Shown: piece after piece, positions 24,221 to 34,630 of the stretch | Layout: each line of letters begins with the position of its first letter | Position numbering within the stretch: position 1 is the first letter of the stretch | Origin: Ephydatia muelleri | Taxonomy: Eukaryota > Porifera > Demospongiae > Spongillida > Spongillidae | DNA length: 64,000 bases | Assembly: GCA_013339895.1 (NCBI GenBank) | Contig: JABACO010000002.1 | Location: forward strand, 3,243,743 to 3,307,742 | Direction of reading: 5' to 3' | The notes under the pieces: model-generated | What the model saw: only the letters and a program-made list of their open reading frames with translations | Told to the model about the DNA's origin: nothing | Database searches by the model: none | Program-made: the position numbers and the translations under genes

Positions 24221-24700
24221 GGTAAGGGGTGTGGCAATGGGAGGTAAGGGGTGTGGCAATGGGAGGTAGGGGTGTGGCAATGGGAGGTAAGGGGTGTGGT
24301 AATCGGAGGTAAGGGGTGTGGCAATGGGAGGTAAGGGGTGTGGCAATGGGAGGTAAGGGGTGTGGCAATGGGAGGTAAGGGGTGTGGCAGTGAGGGAGGT
24401 AAGGGGTGTGGCAATGGGAGGTAAGGGGTGTGGCAATGGGAGGTAAGGGGTGTGGCAGTGAGGGAGGTAAGGGGTGTGGCAGTGAGGGAGGTAAGGGGTG
24501 TGGCAGTGAGGGAGGTAAGGGGTGTGGCAATGGGAGGTAAGGGGTGTGGCAATGGGAGGTAAGGGTGTGGCAATTGGGAGGTAAGGGGTGTGGCAATGGG
24601 AGGTAAGGGGTGTGGCAATGGGAGGTAAGGGGTGTAGCAGTGAGGGAGGTAAGGGGTGTGGCAATGGGAGGTAAGGGGTGTGGCAGTGAGGGAGGGAGGA
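24221..24700 (+). repeat. 22-bp minisatellite, about 21 units
   Basis: Units of the form GGGAGGTAAGGGGTGTGGCA repeat head to tail every 22-26 bases, with variants carrying CAGTGAGG. There are no unique spacers, so it is not a CRISPR array. Pro/His/Thr-rich minus-strand frames are artefacts of the repeat. Confidence 0.95.
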
Positions 24701-24719
24701 GAGATGGACATTTAGCTGG

Positions 24720-25055
24720 ACAAATCCACACATAACCAGTGGTTGGCCTAGCTAAATGGAGACAGTATTTTGTGTCTTACAAAGTCAGACTTGAATTCAT
24801 GGGTTATTTTAACATTAGTGTACAAGGCACAGCTCTGGCAGACTAGAGTGTGTATCTACACACTAAACCTCTTCCTCTGTCATCCATTTGCAGCCACCAC
24901 CTGCTAAAATGGCGAATGTTTTGTATAATTTTGCGGCCAAGACTCCAAAGTAAGCTGCAAAGATGTGATTGGTGTTGCACATGGTGTTGCCTAGCAACAA
25001 TGATGTTTATGTATCATATAGAAAGTGTGTGCTGTATTCCTTCTCTCGTTAGGCA
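24720..25055. other. Possible small exon, otherwise empty
   Basis: At about 24892-24951 an acceptor-like CATTTGCAG is followed by plus-strand codons including MANVLYNFAAKTP before AAAGTAAG. This could be an exon but is too short to judge. Nothing else was recognised. Confidence 0.2.
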
Positions 25056-25590
25056 GCCTGGGTGGATTACATCATCACTAAGCGTAAGTAAGGTCTGGTG
25101 AACTGCTGTACTCAATTCTGTCCAGGGTCACCAGAATTTTGGGGAACCAATCAGATTAGAGTTATGCAATAATAGAATATCATCGAGTGGAATTCATAAC
25201 AGTATGTAGTGACATACAACAGTCTTGTAAGGTACATGGGCTTACTTATACCAGATTCTACAGTGGGGTTACACTGCCCCTCTGTGTGTGCATGTGTGTG
25301 TGTGCATGTGTGTGTGCATGTGTGCATGTGGGTGCGTGGTGTGCATGTGTGTGTGCATGTGTGACAGTGTGCGTACATGTGTGTATGTGTGTGCGTGTGT
25401 GACATGCATGCACACACACACGCACAGCCACACACAGGGCAGGGTAACCCCATTTTGGCAAAGTTGGCCCATGTGTCCATATCACACCACCATTGGTTCA
25501 CCAACATTCTGGTGGCCTGGACACAATTGAGTACTGAAGTTCATCAGACCCTACTTACGTGCCGTGGTGATGTAATCCACCCGTGACTGC
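25056..25590. repeat. Inverted repeat with an exon-like sequence in each arm
   Basis: The stretch 25056-25150 recurs inverted at 25495-25590, and shorter matching patches lie near 25262-25285 and 25428-25452, around a TG/CA core. The left arm encodes WVDYIITK followed by a donor-like GTAAGTAAGG after a TTCTCTCGTTAG acceptor; the right arm on the minus strand encodes WVDYITTA followed by GTAAGTAGGG. It therefore looks like an exon duplicated in inverted orientation. The gene is not recognised. Confidence 0.5.
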
Positions 25591-25998
25591 ATAACATTGG
25601 GTCTGGGTAAGAGACAAAGGCATGTCAGGAAAGATATGGGTGTGGTGAAGATGTAGTGCGTCAGTTGTGTCAATGGTATTGACAACATAAAGGGTTAATA
25701 TCACAAGTACTGCATCCATGAGGTTAGGACCAATAGAAGTTATTAGTATGGTTTAGTAATTTTTAACTGCCATCTTGTTGACACAAAAAGAACAGTCAGC
25801 ATTCTAGCCACCGAACAGGTGTGATTTATTAGACAGTGAAATGGCTCATGCATGTACAAGAGAGACCAGCTCACAACACACATGTTGTAATGGTTATGTA
25901 CAAATGATGACGATGGACACATGTACAATGCAAAGGGGCAACCACAACAAAATGGACACACTTATAGATAGACACACAATGTAAAAGTATTTAGTTGA
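25591..25998. other. No feature recognised
   Basis: This lies just downstream of the cyclophilin stop codon on the minus strand, so part of it may be its 3' untranslated region. Confidence 0.4.
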
Positions 25999-26116
25999 CT
26001 ACTTTGCCATTCCACAGTCCTTGATGACCACGGGCTTTGAGGTGTCCCCATCTGCTGACCCGACTGCCTCCATCTTCCTCACCAGATACATCCATTCCAC
26101 AACTTTCCCATCCAAC
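25999..26116 (-). CDS. Cyclophilin-type peptidyl-prolyl isomerase, last exon
   Basis: On the minus strand an acceptor (AAATAAAG) is followed by codons for LDGKVVEWMYLVRKMEAVGS and then TSKPVVIKDCGMAK and a stop at 25999-26001. Cyclophilins end in a closely similar way: GKVVEGMDVVKKME..., SKPVVIADCG. The domain catalyses cis-trans isomerisation of proline peptide bonds. Only the C-terminal part is seen; no catalytic-core exons were found upstream (higher coordinates) in the window, so they may lie beyond repeats, be too short to recognise, or be missing. The reading frame is intact. The typical Gly-Met is Trp-Met here, a small departure. Confidence 0.7.
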
Positions 26117-26204
26117 CTTTATTTGAAAACCAAACCAAACAAAAATGCACTTCATCACCTCCTGTCCATTGCTTCCCCTCAATCCATACTTAACCAGTTA
26201 TCTG

Positions 26205-26525
26205 ATTGAGCTGGACATGTAGCTGGTAGGCACAGTTGTACTCTGAGTGGACTTAGTGTGTGTGGGTAGCATACATGCTGAGTGTACTTGTAATGTGTTG
26301 GTATCGGTGGTTGTACTCTGAATATATCTAGTGATGTGTTGGTGGTCATGTGAGTGAGCTGAGTATATGCTGTGGTTTGAAGGCCATATCATGCACTGCT
26401 TCCCTCCCCTACATGAAGGCTGTAAGATAGCAGCAACTCTGGTGGCACAGAAACTGTTGGTAACAAATCACTGGTTTACGGCCATCTACACGATATCGTG
26501 CATGGAGTACATGCTATATGGCCAG
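26205..26525 (+). mobile_element. Diverged partial copy of the TTAA-flanked MITE family
   Basis: The sequence follows the interior of the element at 41403-41952, for example TAGCTGGTAG, then repeated CTGAGTGTACTTAG-type motifs, and TTTACGGCCATCTACACG. Neither end with the TTAA site is preserved. It is more diverged than the two full copies, so it is probably older. Confidence 0.65.
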
Positions 26526-27060
26526 GGCTGGAGGAGTCTTCCACCACATAATTGGTGTGTGTAGTAGTTATTAGAACAGAAATTATTAACATAGGTTAAT
26601 AATAGGAGTAATTAACATTTGATTGTATTTTGCAGTCAGGGTTATTCGATGTTCTCAACACGTCACAGGCAGAGATGATGGCTTGGATAGTTCCACTAGC
26701 CAGTGGTTTATCATGAATCAAATGGACCAGATGCAAGTGTACTACACCATCACCATAGCAACATACATGTATTGGTGTAGTACTTTATTCCTGTCAGTAT
26801 ATTGTCTAACGTATGCATTCACACAATCTACACAGCTGTCCACAACATCCACATAACAGCCTGGAGGCCACACCTCCACAATGACCTCCCAACACATGCC
26901 CCTCCTCCCCCACCCAATGCACACAACTGCCACCCTGACTCATATGACTCCCACAATCACAACTGCCTCCCAACACATCACACACAACTGCATCCTCTCA
27001 CACTCACTCCACCATGAACACACTCCACATAGAAATACGTGCAAAATCAAGATACAATCA
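26526..27060. other. No gene recognised
   Basis: The sequence is C- and A-rich in its second half. A short plus frame at 26623-26856 shows no known motif. Confidence 0.4.
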
Positions 27061-27064
27061 CCAC

Positions 27065-27150
27065 TCACAGTCCCCACAGGAATGATGTCATCAGGAAAGA
27101 TGGTGAAGTATCTGGTAGCCATGTTGAAAGGCTTGTCAGCCATCAATTGA
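27065..27150 (-). CDS. Short exon-like frame, shared by both copies
   Basis: The minus strand encodes MADKPFNMATRYFTIFPDD before a possible donor. The inverted copy at about 59664-59720 encodes MMDDRPLNMATRYFTFFPDA and then runs straight into a 15-bp tandem repeat. Conservation of the frame with synonymous and mild changes suggests coding, but I do not recognise the protein. Confidence 0.35.
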
Positions 27151-27890
27151 GACTTGGTTCACGTGTGACCAAATCAGTAGAGGGCTTCAAATAGAACAAG
27201 AGCCAGTCTGTCATGAAATATGTATCTAATTAACACCCATTACACACAAATGGTTCTGCAACAAGATACCCTTCCTTCAGCCAAGCCTCCCTCCTCCCCA
27301 CCCCAGCCCTCCCCACCCATGGGTCTCTCCTCCACATCCCATCCATCCCACCTTTAACAAGGACCCTCTTCCCTTCTGACCCTCCCCCTAGCCACCTCCT
27401 ACACACCAGAACTGTGGCCTATTAGGTGAATCACATTCACCATGGTTACCATATAATTCCTCCCTTCCCTTTGCACAAAGGACCAAGGCCCCTCTCAAAA
27501 GTAGACTTCCCTCCCCTCCATGACCCCTCACCTCTTTCAAACAAGAAAGGTGAATCACTATGGTTACCAATAGGATGTTGTTTCCACATAACAACCAATC
27601 AGCCTCTTGCAGTGACCACAGATAACATAATGGCCTAACCTCAGGGCTGTTTTATTGCATTGAATCTGTGGGCACTCACTACTACTACACATAACAAAAT
27701 GGCCTGCCTAGATACCTCTAGCACTGTAAACACCATGATTTTATTCAGAGGCAAGAGGCCATCTACACAAACATGTTTCATTAAGTAAATGCAGTGTTGG
27801 TGACAAACATCCACCAGAAAAGTCGGGACCCCACCCACCCCAACCACCCCCACTAAAACCCCACCCCTACCCCCACACCCACCCTCCCCC
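27151..27890. other. Intergenic DNA conserved in the inverted copy
   Basis: Counterparts lie at about 57842-58200, 58790-59045 and 59540-59660. It contains C-rich stretches and no recognised gene. A 230-bp portion is present once here but twice in the block 3 copy. Confidence 0.6.
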
Positions 27891-27892
27891 CT

Positions 27893-28637
27893 GAAGCAGC
27901 ATGACATCATGTGAGGGGCTGGGGACGCGATCTTGGCCAACAGCTCTCCCATGGCTAGGTCCCACCAGGACAATGGTGGCTCCAAAGAACCCCGCCCTCC
28001 ACAACCTCCCCTCGCTGTCCGTGCACATGGCGTCCGGGATGCCCCACCCCCTTGTCATGGAAATCCACCAACACACCTGCCTGTTGGTGAGGCAGCTGCT
28101 CACGTCATCAAAGTTGAAGGACCACAGCTTCCTCAGGCCACTGTCCATGTGGTACATCTTGGTGTTGCCCAGGCTCTAGGCCATTCCATTTGAGACGCAC
28201 ACATCAGTGACCTTTCGGGTTAGAGTGTGTGTGACTGGGGAGGGGGAGGTTAGATGAGGTGGTGGTGGGCCTGTGTGCATGTGAACGTGTGTACATGTGT
28301 GTGCATGTTTGTATGTACTATATATGTGTATCTTGATGTATATGTGTATGTGTGTGTGTGTACATGAGTTGGCTTATTTGTGCAAATGGGTATCATGGCA
28401 ATGAGGTCATAATGAACACCTAACAATGGAATTACTAATCAAACCCCATCAAGATGGGAGAAGGTGTACCTCCATGGTAGCAGTACAGAGTTCCTTGGCT
28501 GGACACAGGTTCCCCTGGAGACTTCTCATAACCCATGGTGCCACACCATAGCCTCCCCCTGGCGTCACACTTGCCGTCGTTCATCCTGTTCTTTGGGTAG
28601 TCCTGGTCCACCAGGGCCAGCTGGTGCTGCGTCTCCC
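27893..28637 (-). pseudogene. Regucalcin (SMP-30/gluconolactonase family), two exons, damaged
   Basis: The upstream exon (28637-28470) encodes LALVDQDYPKNRMNDGKCDA and RLWCGTMGYEKSPGEPVSSQ, matching the RFNDGKVD...GTM segment of regucalcin, and ends at a clean GTACAC donor. The next exon starts after a CCCCAG at 28234 and encodes TRKVTDVCVSNGMA, KMYHMDSGLRKLWSF, GWGIPDAMCTDSEGRLW and, in another frame, GELLAKI...PAPHMMSCCF. Family members are six-bladed propellers that bind a divalent metal and hydrolyse lactones; the SNG asparagine and IPD aspartate ligand positions are visible. This copy has a TAG where the other copy has Trp after SNGMA. Both copies share small insertions/deletions that move the frame (near QVCWW, the G-run before TGGGGC, and GTGGGACCC). 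First and last exons are not seen. It is probably a pseudogene, although sequencing errors in G-runs are possible. Confidence 0.7.
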
Positions 28638-28739
28638 CTGAGTAGTCTTGGGTAGTCTTCCTTGTGTCCTAACTTTTGGTGCACACACTCCTACCAGAAT
28701 ATGGTGGATACAGGCATCAGTAATACCTTATGTTTTGGG

Positions 28740-29340
28740 GTACCTTCTTCAAGGACTCCAGCCTCCATGAGGGGTGTGGTCTACAGCAACTCCTGATGGC
28801 CTCGTGCCCAGACCACACAGAGCATCTGTTCTTCCGTCCTCGTGTACACGCCTAGCTGGTGGAAAATGATTGCGTCTAGGTTCATTGAATATCCCGTCAC
28901 ACGTTCATGTTCCCGTATGCGCGCATGCCGAAGCACAGGAAAAACTTCAACACGCCAAGGCTGGGTTTGGCGAACCAAATCCAGGATGGTTTCAAACAAA
29001 GAGCGTGGGTCAACGTCAGTGTGCAACGAGGTGTATGTAAAACAGCAGGAGAGTCAACCCAGTGAGTTCAAGGCTTTCCCACCATGGAATTGACTAGCTA
29101 CAGACCTGGTGTGGAAAAGCTCTACAACCGCCCTGGCTTTATCGAACACAATCCAGGGAATGCTGGCTGGGAGTTCATCAATTTCCACCCTGGACGTTTC
29201 TAACATTTTCCTGTGAAGCCGTGATGACCCGATCATGTACAGCGTCAATGACTTACCAGCTGTTTCCAGGAAGGACTGTGTTGGCTGTAGCGTAGAAGGC
29301 GGGGGGGTCGGCATCCCGTGGATCCAGGTTCAGTAACGTA
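28740..29340 (-). pseudogene. Unrecognised gene fragment, copy 1 of 3
   Basis: The minus strand reads MPTPPPSTLQPTQSF, then YMIGSSRLHRKMLETSR and WIVFDKARAVVELFHTRSVA, and after one stop codon LFETILDLVRQTQPWRVEVF, ending near QMLCVVWARGHQELL. Related copies lie at 56890-57375 and 63360-63690; a diverged counterpart of the last part lies at 40320-40443. In the other two copies a GTAAGT donor follows CAGCTG, so the first part is probably exon 1. This copy has a seventh C in the early C-run and a TGA after NSLG. I do not recognise the protein and suggest no function. Confidence 0.5.
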
Positions 29341-30175
29341 ACGTCATGACCGCGCTACAACGGGCACATCGGAGCAGCGACTATATGCGTTACGGCTCCA
29401 TGATATCCATTATTTAAAATTCAATGTCAATTAATAAACTGCAAGTGTCACTTGCCCCCACGTACAACCGAACTGTCATCAATAGCTACATGCCATCATA
29501 CAGGTTCTGAATACGCTGTGATGTACTTCGGTCCTTCACAATGGTTCTTTTGACCATGGTCAGCAGCCGTATGGCTCACAAAGAACCCAGACCACAGCTC
29601 CATGGTGCAGTGGTGATGTCATCTGGTCTCTCCCACCTGGTTCAAGGCCAGATGGTATCTTGATAGAAGGCTAGTGACTGGTGAATAACACTATTGATGA
29701 TGGCTGCATGCTGAGAAATGTCTAGCCTCCCATCATAGGCCATGTGTCCCGAAGGCTGTCACCACATAGCCACATGTATGAGGTTGGCACTTTTTAAAAC
29801 ACAAGATATAATAAGATAGTATAAGAATAAGCTGGTATCCATAGAGACCAGATTGTGTCTACACACACAACCATCACCTCTACGTTTGTCAAGACATGGT
29901 GATATACATCAGCTCACACACCACACATAGCCAAAACATAGCCAGTTTGTGTTGGCCATGGTATGTTCACACTCACATGTGATAGGTGTTCTGGAGTTTA
30001 CATCATCATGACATCAACAAGACAAAATATTTCTAAACAAACAGCAATAGCAACTCGATTTAAAACAACAGAAAGAACACAAAACAGATAGCACACACAC
30101 ATACAAATAACTACTGTGTAGTACATAATATGGTTCAATGTTCCCAGCTACACGTACATGCATAACCTTGTGAGG
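29341..30175. other. Intergenic sequence between gene fragment and death-domain gene
   Basis: It is conserved in inverted orientation at 50475-50810 and 56492-56890, where a 5.7-kb foldback element interrupts it. The corresponding unoccupied site is near 29790-29810. No gene was recognised. Confidence 0.6.
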
Positions 30176-33100
30176 TCACTGTTGTGTGATCCAGGAGGTC
30201 AAGTGTTCCGATAACAGGACTTCACCAACACTGGCACTTCTCAACACACCAGTCAATGTCCTCCAGGTGTAAGGAGGTGACCCTCTTCTCCTCCACACAT
30301 CAAATATCTCACCAAATGCTCTGTGGTGTTCCTCTAAGTTTGGTTGGCGAGGGCCTATCACTTGAAGCTGGGCTAGTGTGAGACCAAGTTGAAGTCCCAC
30401 CATCTCGTACTTGTGAGGAATCACAGCTGCTACTTTCTCCATGAGGTGTTGTAATGATGGCTCACTGTCCAAGGACACACTTGTACCTAGATGAAACAGA
30501 TTGTGATCACATGATCTACCACACATATATCACCCACCTGTTGCACTGGGATCTTGTTTTGTGACACCACTCTCACCAAACCACATCAACTGACCCTCAC
30601 ACAGGTCACCACACTGATCTCCAACAATACTACACCTCCATTTCTTCTCTGACACTATTATAGCTACATGAGGAAGATCTGACGTACAACAGGCTCCTGC
30701 ACACATGAAGGCATCTTCAAACTGGACACCTTGGTACTTGAGTATTCCACATGCTGTCTTGATGCCACTGTGAACACAACCTCTCACCTCCCTACACACT
30801 TTACTGGACATGGTGTCAATATGCAACAGAATGTAAGAGAACATGTCAACTAGGGTCACCAGTTCTGTTGTGTGCTTGAGATGAAAAGTGATGCAGTTGC
30901 GATACAAACACAATGGTTTATTCCTTTTCATGCACACCTTCCAAGGAGAATTGCTGGTTGAGGATAAAAGCTGGGCTACAAGACAGCAGAACAGACCACT
31001 AGGAATACAGCCTTCGGTGGGCCTGATGATCAGTGAGGTACCTGGTTGACAGTACTTGGACACTTGGCCAGAGTCCAGATGGGGCAGCAGAGCAGGCATC
31101 AAGTACACACTACCCTCATCACCACCGACCATAGCAATCCCTCCAACACTCACCAACAACTTCAACAGATCGAGCGGAGTGAACAGACCTTCTGTGTAAT
31201 GCTTAGAAAACTTGTTCAGGAGCTCCACTGACAACAGTCCATGATCCCTGAACTTGACCAGATCCCCCTTAGCTGCCACACCCCCAGCCGGACGATACAA
31301 CAGCTTGTGGTGGTACTCCACTATTTCAGACACCTTGGTGAGGACAACCTGGGGATCACAGAACACTGTCTGGGGAAGAACCTCTGGGTAATGCAAGAAC
31401 ACGTTGTTGTGGACTAGATGGTGCAAGGCAGCAGAGAATGCATCTCCCTCGATGTGCAACCTTTTAGCACACCCATGGCATTCTACAAGGCTCAAGATGC
31501 CATCATGGGATGACCTTTGGAGAAGAACCTCCAGCCCAAACCACGCTATAGGCATCATTATTGGCTGTGGGCACACAGATATTATTTCTTCTCTGAGTAC
31601 CTTAGCAACATGTCTGTCCTCGTCCCGAGGGGTTTTCCCGTTCACAGCAAATATCACCTCTTCTAGCTTCTCTCCGTTGTACACTATACAAAAACTGCCT
31701 GCATCCAGTAATGCCTTGAGCTTTTGGCTTTTCTCTGCGATGGATTCTGAGCACCTATCTGCAGCATCTCGGTGTGTTCCCACGGTGATGATCAGAGGTC
31801 GAGCATCCTGTGAGCACATTGCTCCGAGACAGTGCTGAAGGATCTGTTTGTGTGAGAGAGATGATCGATATGGTCTACTCACTGGCTTGCCATCCGCTCC
31901 ATAGTACTCGATGGTTGGTTGATGGGACAGTTCTTCTGAAAGGTTTAATACAAATATGGCCACAGCAGGTTTCTGAATGAACAATGGAAGGATATCATGG
32001 TATTGAAGTTGACCTCCACTGTCAATAAAATGAAACCACTTCACACCAAACAGTTTCTTCTTGTCTATGTACGCAGAGAGATTTGTACAGGTTAAGCAAG
32101 ATAGCTCTGAACCATCTCTTTACCTGAGGAATGGTTGATGTGATGAATCAGCTCCTCCTCAATGGATGCAGTCCTGCTCTGTTGGCCGGTATCCATGGTA
32201 GTATTGACACGGGCAGGTGTGGGGTCAGGGTGAACTGCACCAGCTCCATCACTAGACACATGAATGGTCATCTTTGGGAAACTGCTAACCTCCTCGTCCA
32301 AGGATGTTGCCATGGATACACAACCATCTCTGATGGTACCACCCACAACCCTTAGCAGTGCCTGGTCATCTTCAACCACAAACCAGTCATGCTCCTCTTG
32401 ACCAACCTGTACCACACCAGCCAGTGAGAAGGAGATGGCTCGAACAGGGTTGTCAGCTACTCCCGTACTGACACGTTGCCCTGGAGGGTCCTTCTGGAGA
32501 AGGAGGTGTTTGAGGTGAGTCTTGCCAACACCGGCTGCTCCAAGGATGAGACATTTGGTCACTGAAGTTTCCACATATCCCTTGCTCATGGCCTCCTCAT
32601 AGAGCCTGTTGAACGAATGACACAAATATGATCACATCTCCTTTCATATTGGCATCAGTACACACACACCCTTCATTGCAACCACAACACATACACTAGC
32701 ATTATCAAAAGAAACTCTTCCACCCTTACAACTAATCGATACACAACTGCTGTGCTGAAAGGTTCACCAGAAGTACCCTCACCCAATCCTCTATCCACTG
32801 TATCCCTGTTCCCTCATATTCCCCATACCTTTCATCTGCTTCTTTTTGGCTTTTCCCGGTCTCCTTTACAGTTGGTGTGATGGGGAAGAGCTTAGCGAGA
32901 CCTGAAAGCAGTAGCATTAATTCAAATCCAGTAAAGGGAATATTTACCTTGCACAGTAATCCTCAAGACCTGTCAAGTATAGCCATCAACCACCAACAAG
33001 CTTCCATCTGACAGCAACAGTGTGTCCACCTGGGAACATGCAAATGGCATGTCTCCCACATGCTTCCACTTTTATCATCACCATGGAGGCCATAGATGGA

Positions 33101-34333
33101 AGAAGTCTTCTTTGATCGATACTCCTCTTCTGCACCTCCAATTGCAAGCAGCACACCATCACCCACACATACTGATGAGAAGTAGTATGGTACATCTGGT
33201 AACTGCCTCCAAATGGATTGCTGTGAGTCATGGGTGTGTGCAGTTGTCTTGCGAATGTGTGTGCACATGTGTGTGGTGGAAATAGGTGGAGATGTGTCAT
33301 GTGTGGTCATGTGAGTGTGCACACACATTTGGAGCATGTGCACCAGTACATGTGATGTAGCTACATGTGTGTGTGTGCATCTGTATGGTATGTACACATA
33401 CACATGCTGCATGCAGTTAAGACATCTGTGTGTGGTGTGTGTCACTACAGGCAGCCATGTGTGTACAATAGTGTGCACGAGAGCCATGAAGCACACACAC
33501 CACACAACGCAGTCACAGCTTCAACGTCAGCGCGTCCGTGGTGTGTGGGCGATGGAGACGCTTCACGTGCGCGCGTCTCTCCATCGCAGAGACACGCGCA
33601 TCCACGTCTAGTGTGTGCGTGTATGTAGGCTGTCTACGTAGGTTCACGTTGAGCGTGGACTGTGGCGTGTGTGCGCGTGAGTGTGTAGTAGCGTGGTGTG
33701 TGTCCGCGCGTCAGCTACACACACGCTAAACAAAGGGACAGAGATGCTACACAATGCTCAGTGGCTCACCAGGTCACGGATGTCGGCACACCACACTGCT
33801 CTGTTCATGCCCCAACCTCCCATCACGAAGACCAGGTCCCCATGGACCACTGCTGACATGGTGTGACATGGCTCAGGAAGTGATGGTCCTCTGTGCCAGG
33901 TCTGTGTCCCGCCATCAAACACCTGAACACCATTCAAGTACCTCCTTCCATCACCTCTCCCTCCCATCACCACCATACCACCTCCACTAACGCTTAGTAC
34001 ACAGGACCACCTACACCCTTTCAACATGTCTGGCATGTGGGACCATCTCCCTCCTCTCAACTCCTTCACCTCCTTACTCATCACACCACCCTTCACACCT
34101 CCAACCCACACCAGCCTTCCTCCGCACACAGCTAGTGTGCCCCTCCACTCACCACCATCAGCCACTCTACTCCACTTAGACCGCACCTCATCCAACATGT
34201 ACACTCCTCCTCTTCCATATCCTCCCCACACAACCCTACCCTCTACCTCCACTAGACCACCACCAACATACCCTCCTCGACCACCTTGCACAGGCACATT
34301 CTCACAAGTTGCGAAACTCAACATTTTAATGTT
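30176..34333 (-). CDS. Kelch / Roc-like GTPase / death-domain protein, copy A
   Basis: Six exons read leftwards: 34333-33770, 33220-32948, 32901-32829, 32605-32124, 32064-30538 and 30486-30176, each with GT-AG borders. Exons 1-2 encode kelch-type propeller repeats (VVWGGYGRGGVYMLD, MVVMGGRGDG, LVFVMGGWG). Exon 4 has a Walker A loop, GAAGVGKT. Exon 5 has a switch-like FIDSGGQLQYHD, a nucleotide-specificity-like TVGTHRD and a long region compatible with COR/winged-helix folds. Exon 6 is a death domain ending WITQQ. This suggests a signalling protein that senses through the propeller and recruits partners by its death domain; the role is inference. Relative to copy B, exon 2 lacks one base in GATGATAA-AAGTGG, which shifts the kelch frame; with that base the coding length would be a whole 1077 codons. 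The pyrimidine-rich acceptor before exon 1 suggests a further upstream exon not identified. Confidence 0.85.
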
Positions 34334-34559
34334 CTAAAGAAAAGAAATGATTAATAGTTAATGGAAAGACAGCACGTTCAGGGAGCTAGCTAGCTCGTAC
34401 GCACCACGAGGTCCACACCACACAACCACACACACTTCACGCTTCTCTTTACTACACCAATAGGCTCATCTGGACACGGCCAACCGGACTAATGGCGACC
34501 AGTACGGATAGTTGGGGTAGTCCTTGTAGCTAAGTACGGTTACAAGAGGTCTGCCTATC

Positions 34560-34630
34560 ATTCCAGCGTCTTGGAGACACTGTCGGCTAGCTCCTTCCAA
34601 TGCTCACAGCTACCTTATCCACCCAAAATG
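34560..34630 (-). repeat. tRNA-like SINE head, first copy (split by a transposon)
   Basis: On the minus strand GGATAAGGTAGCTGTGAGCA resembles a tRNA A-box region and is followed by CCAAGACGCTGG. A related copy at 36655-36720 reads GGATAAGGTAGCTCAGTGCA. A clear B box is not visible. The continuation of the repeat lies on the far side of the element at 34631-36258. Confidence 0.4.

Noticed and set aside
24221-24700. Possible CRISPR array
   Set aside because: Units are contiguous with no unique spacers, and the genome is clearly animal-like.
26367-26564. 65-codon frame resembling a membrane segment
   Set aside because: It overlaps the diverged TTAA-family MITE.
31046-31838. Plus-strand frames inside gene copy A (61 and 144 codons)
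   Set aside because: Antisense shadows of the large GTPase exon; the same shadows appear opposite copy B.
33315-33729. Frames within the kelch intron of copy A and their partners at 44083-44488
   Set aside because: Intron sequence rich in TG/CA; differences between copies do not preserve a protein.
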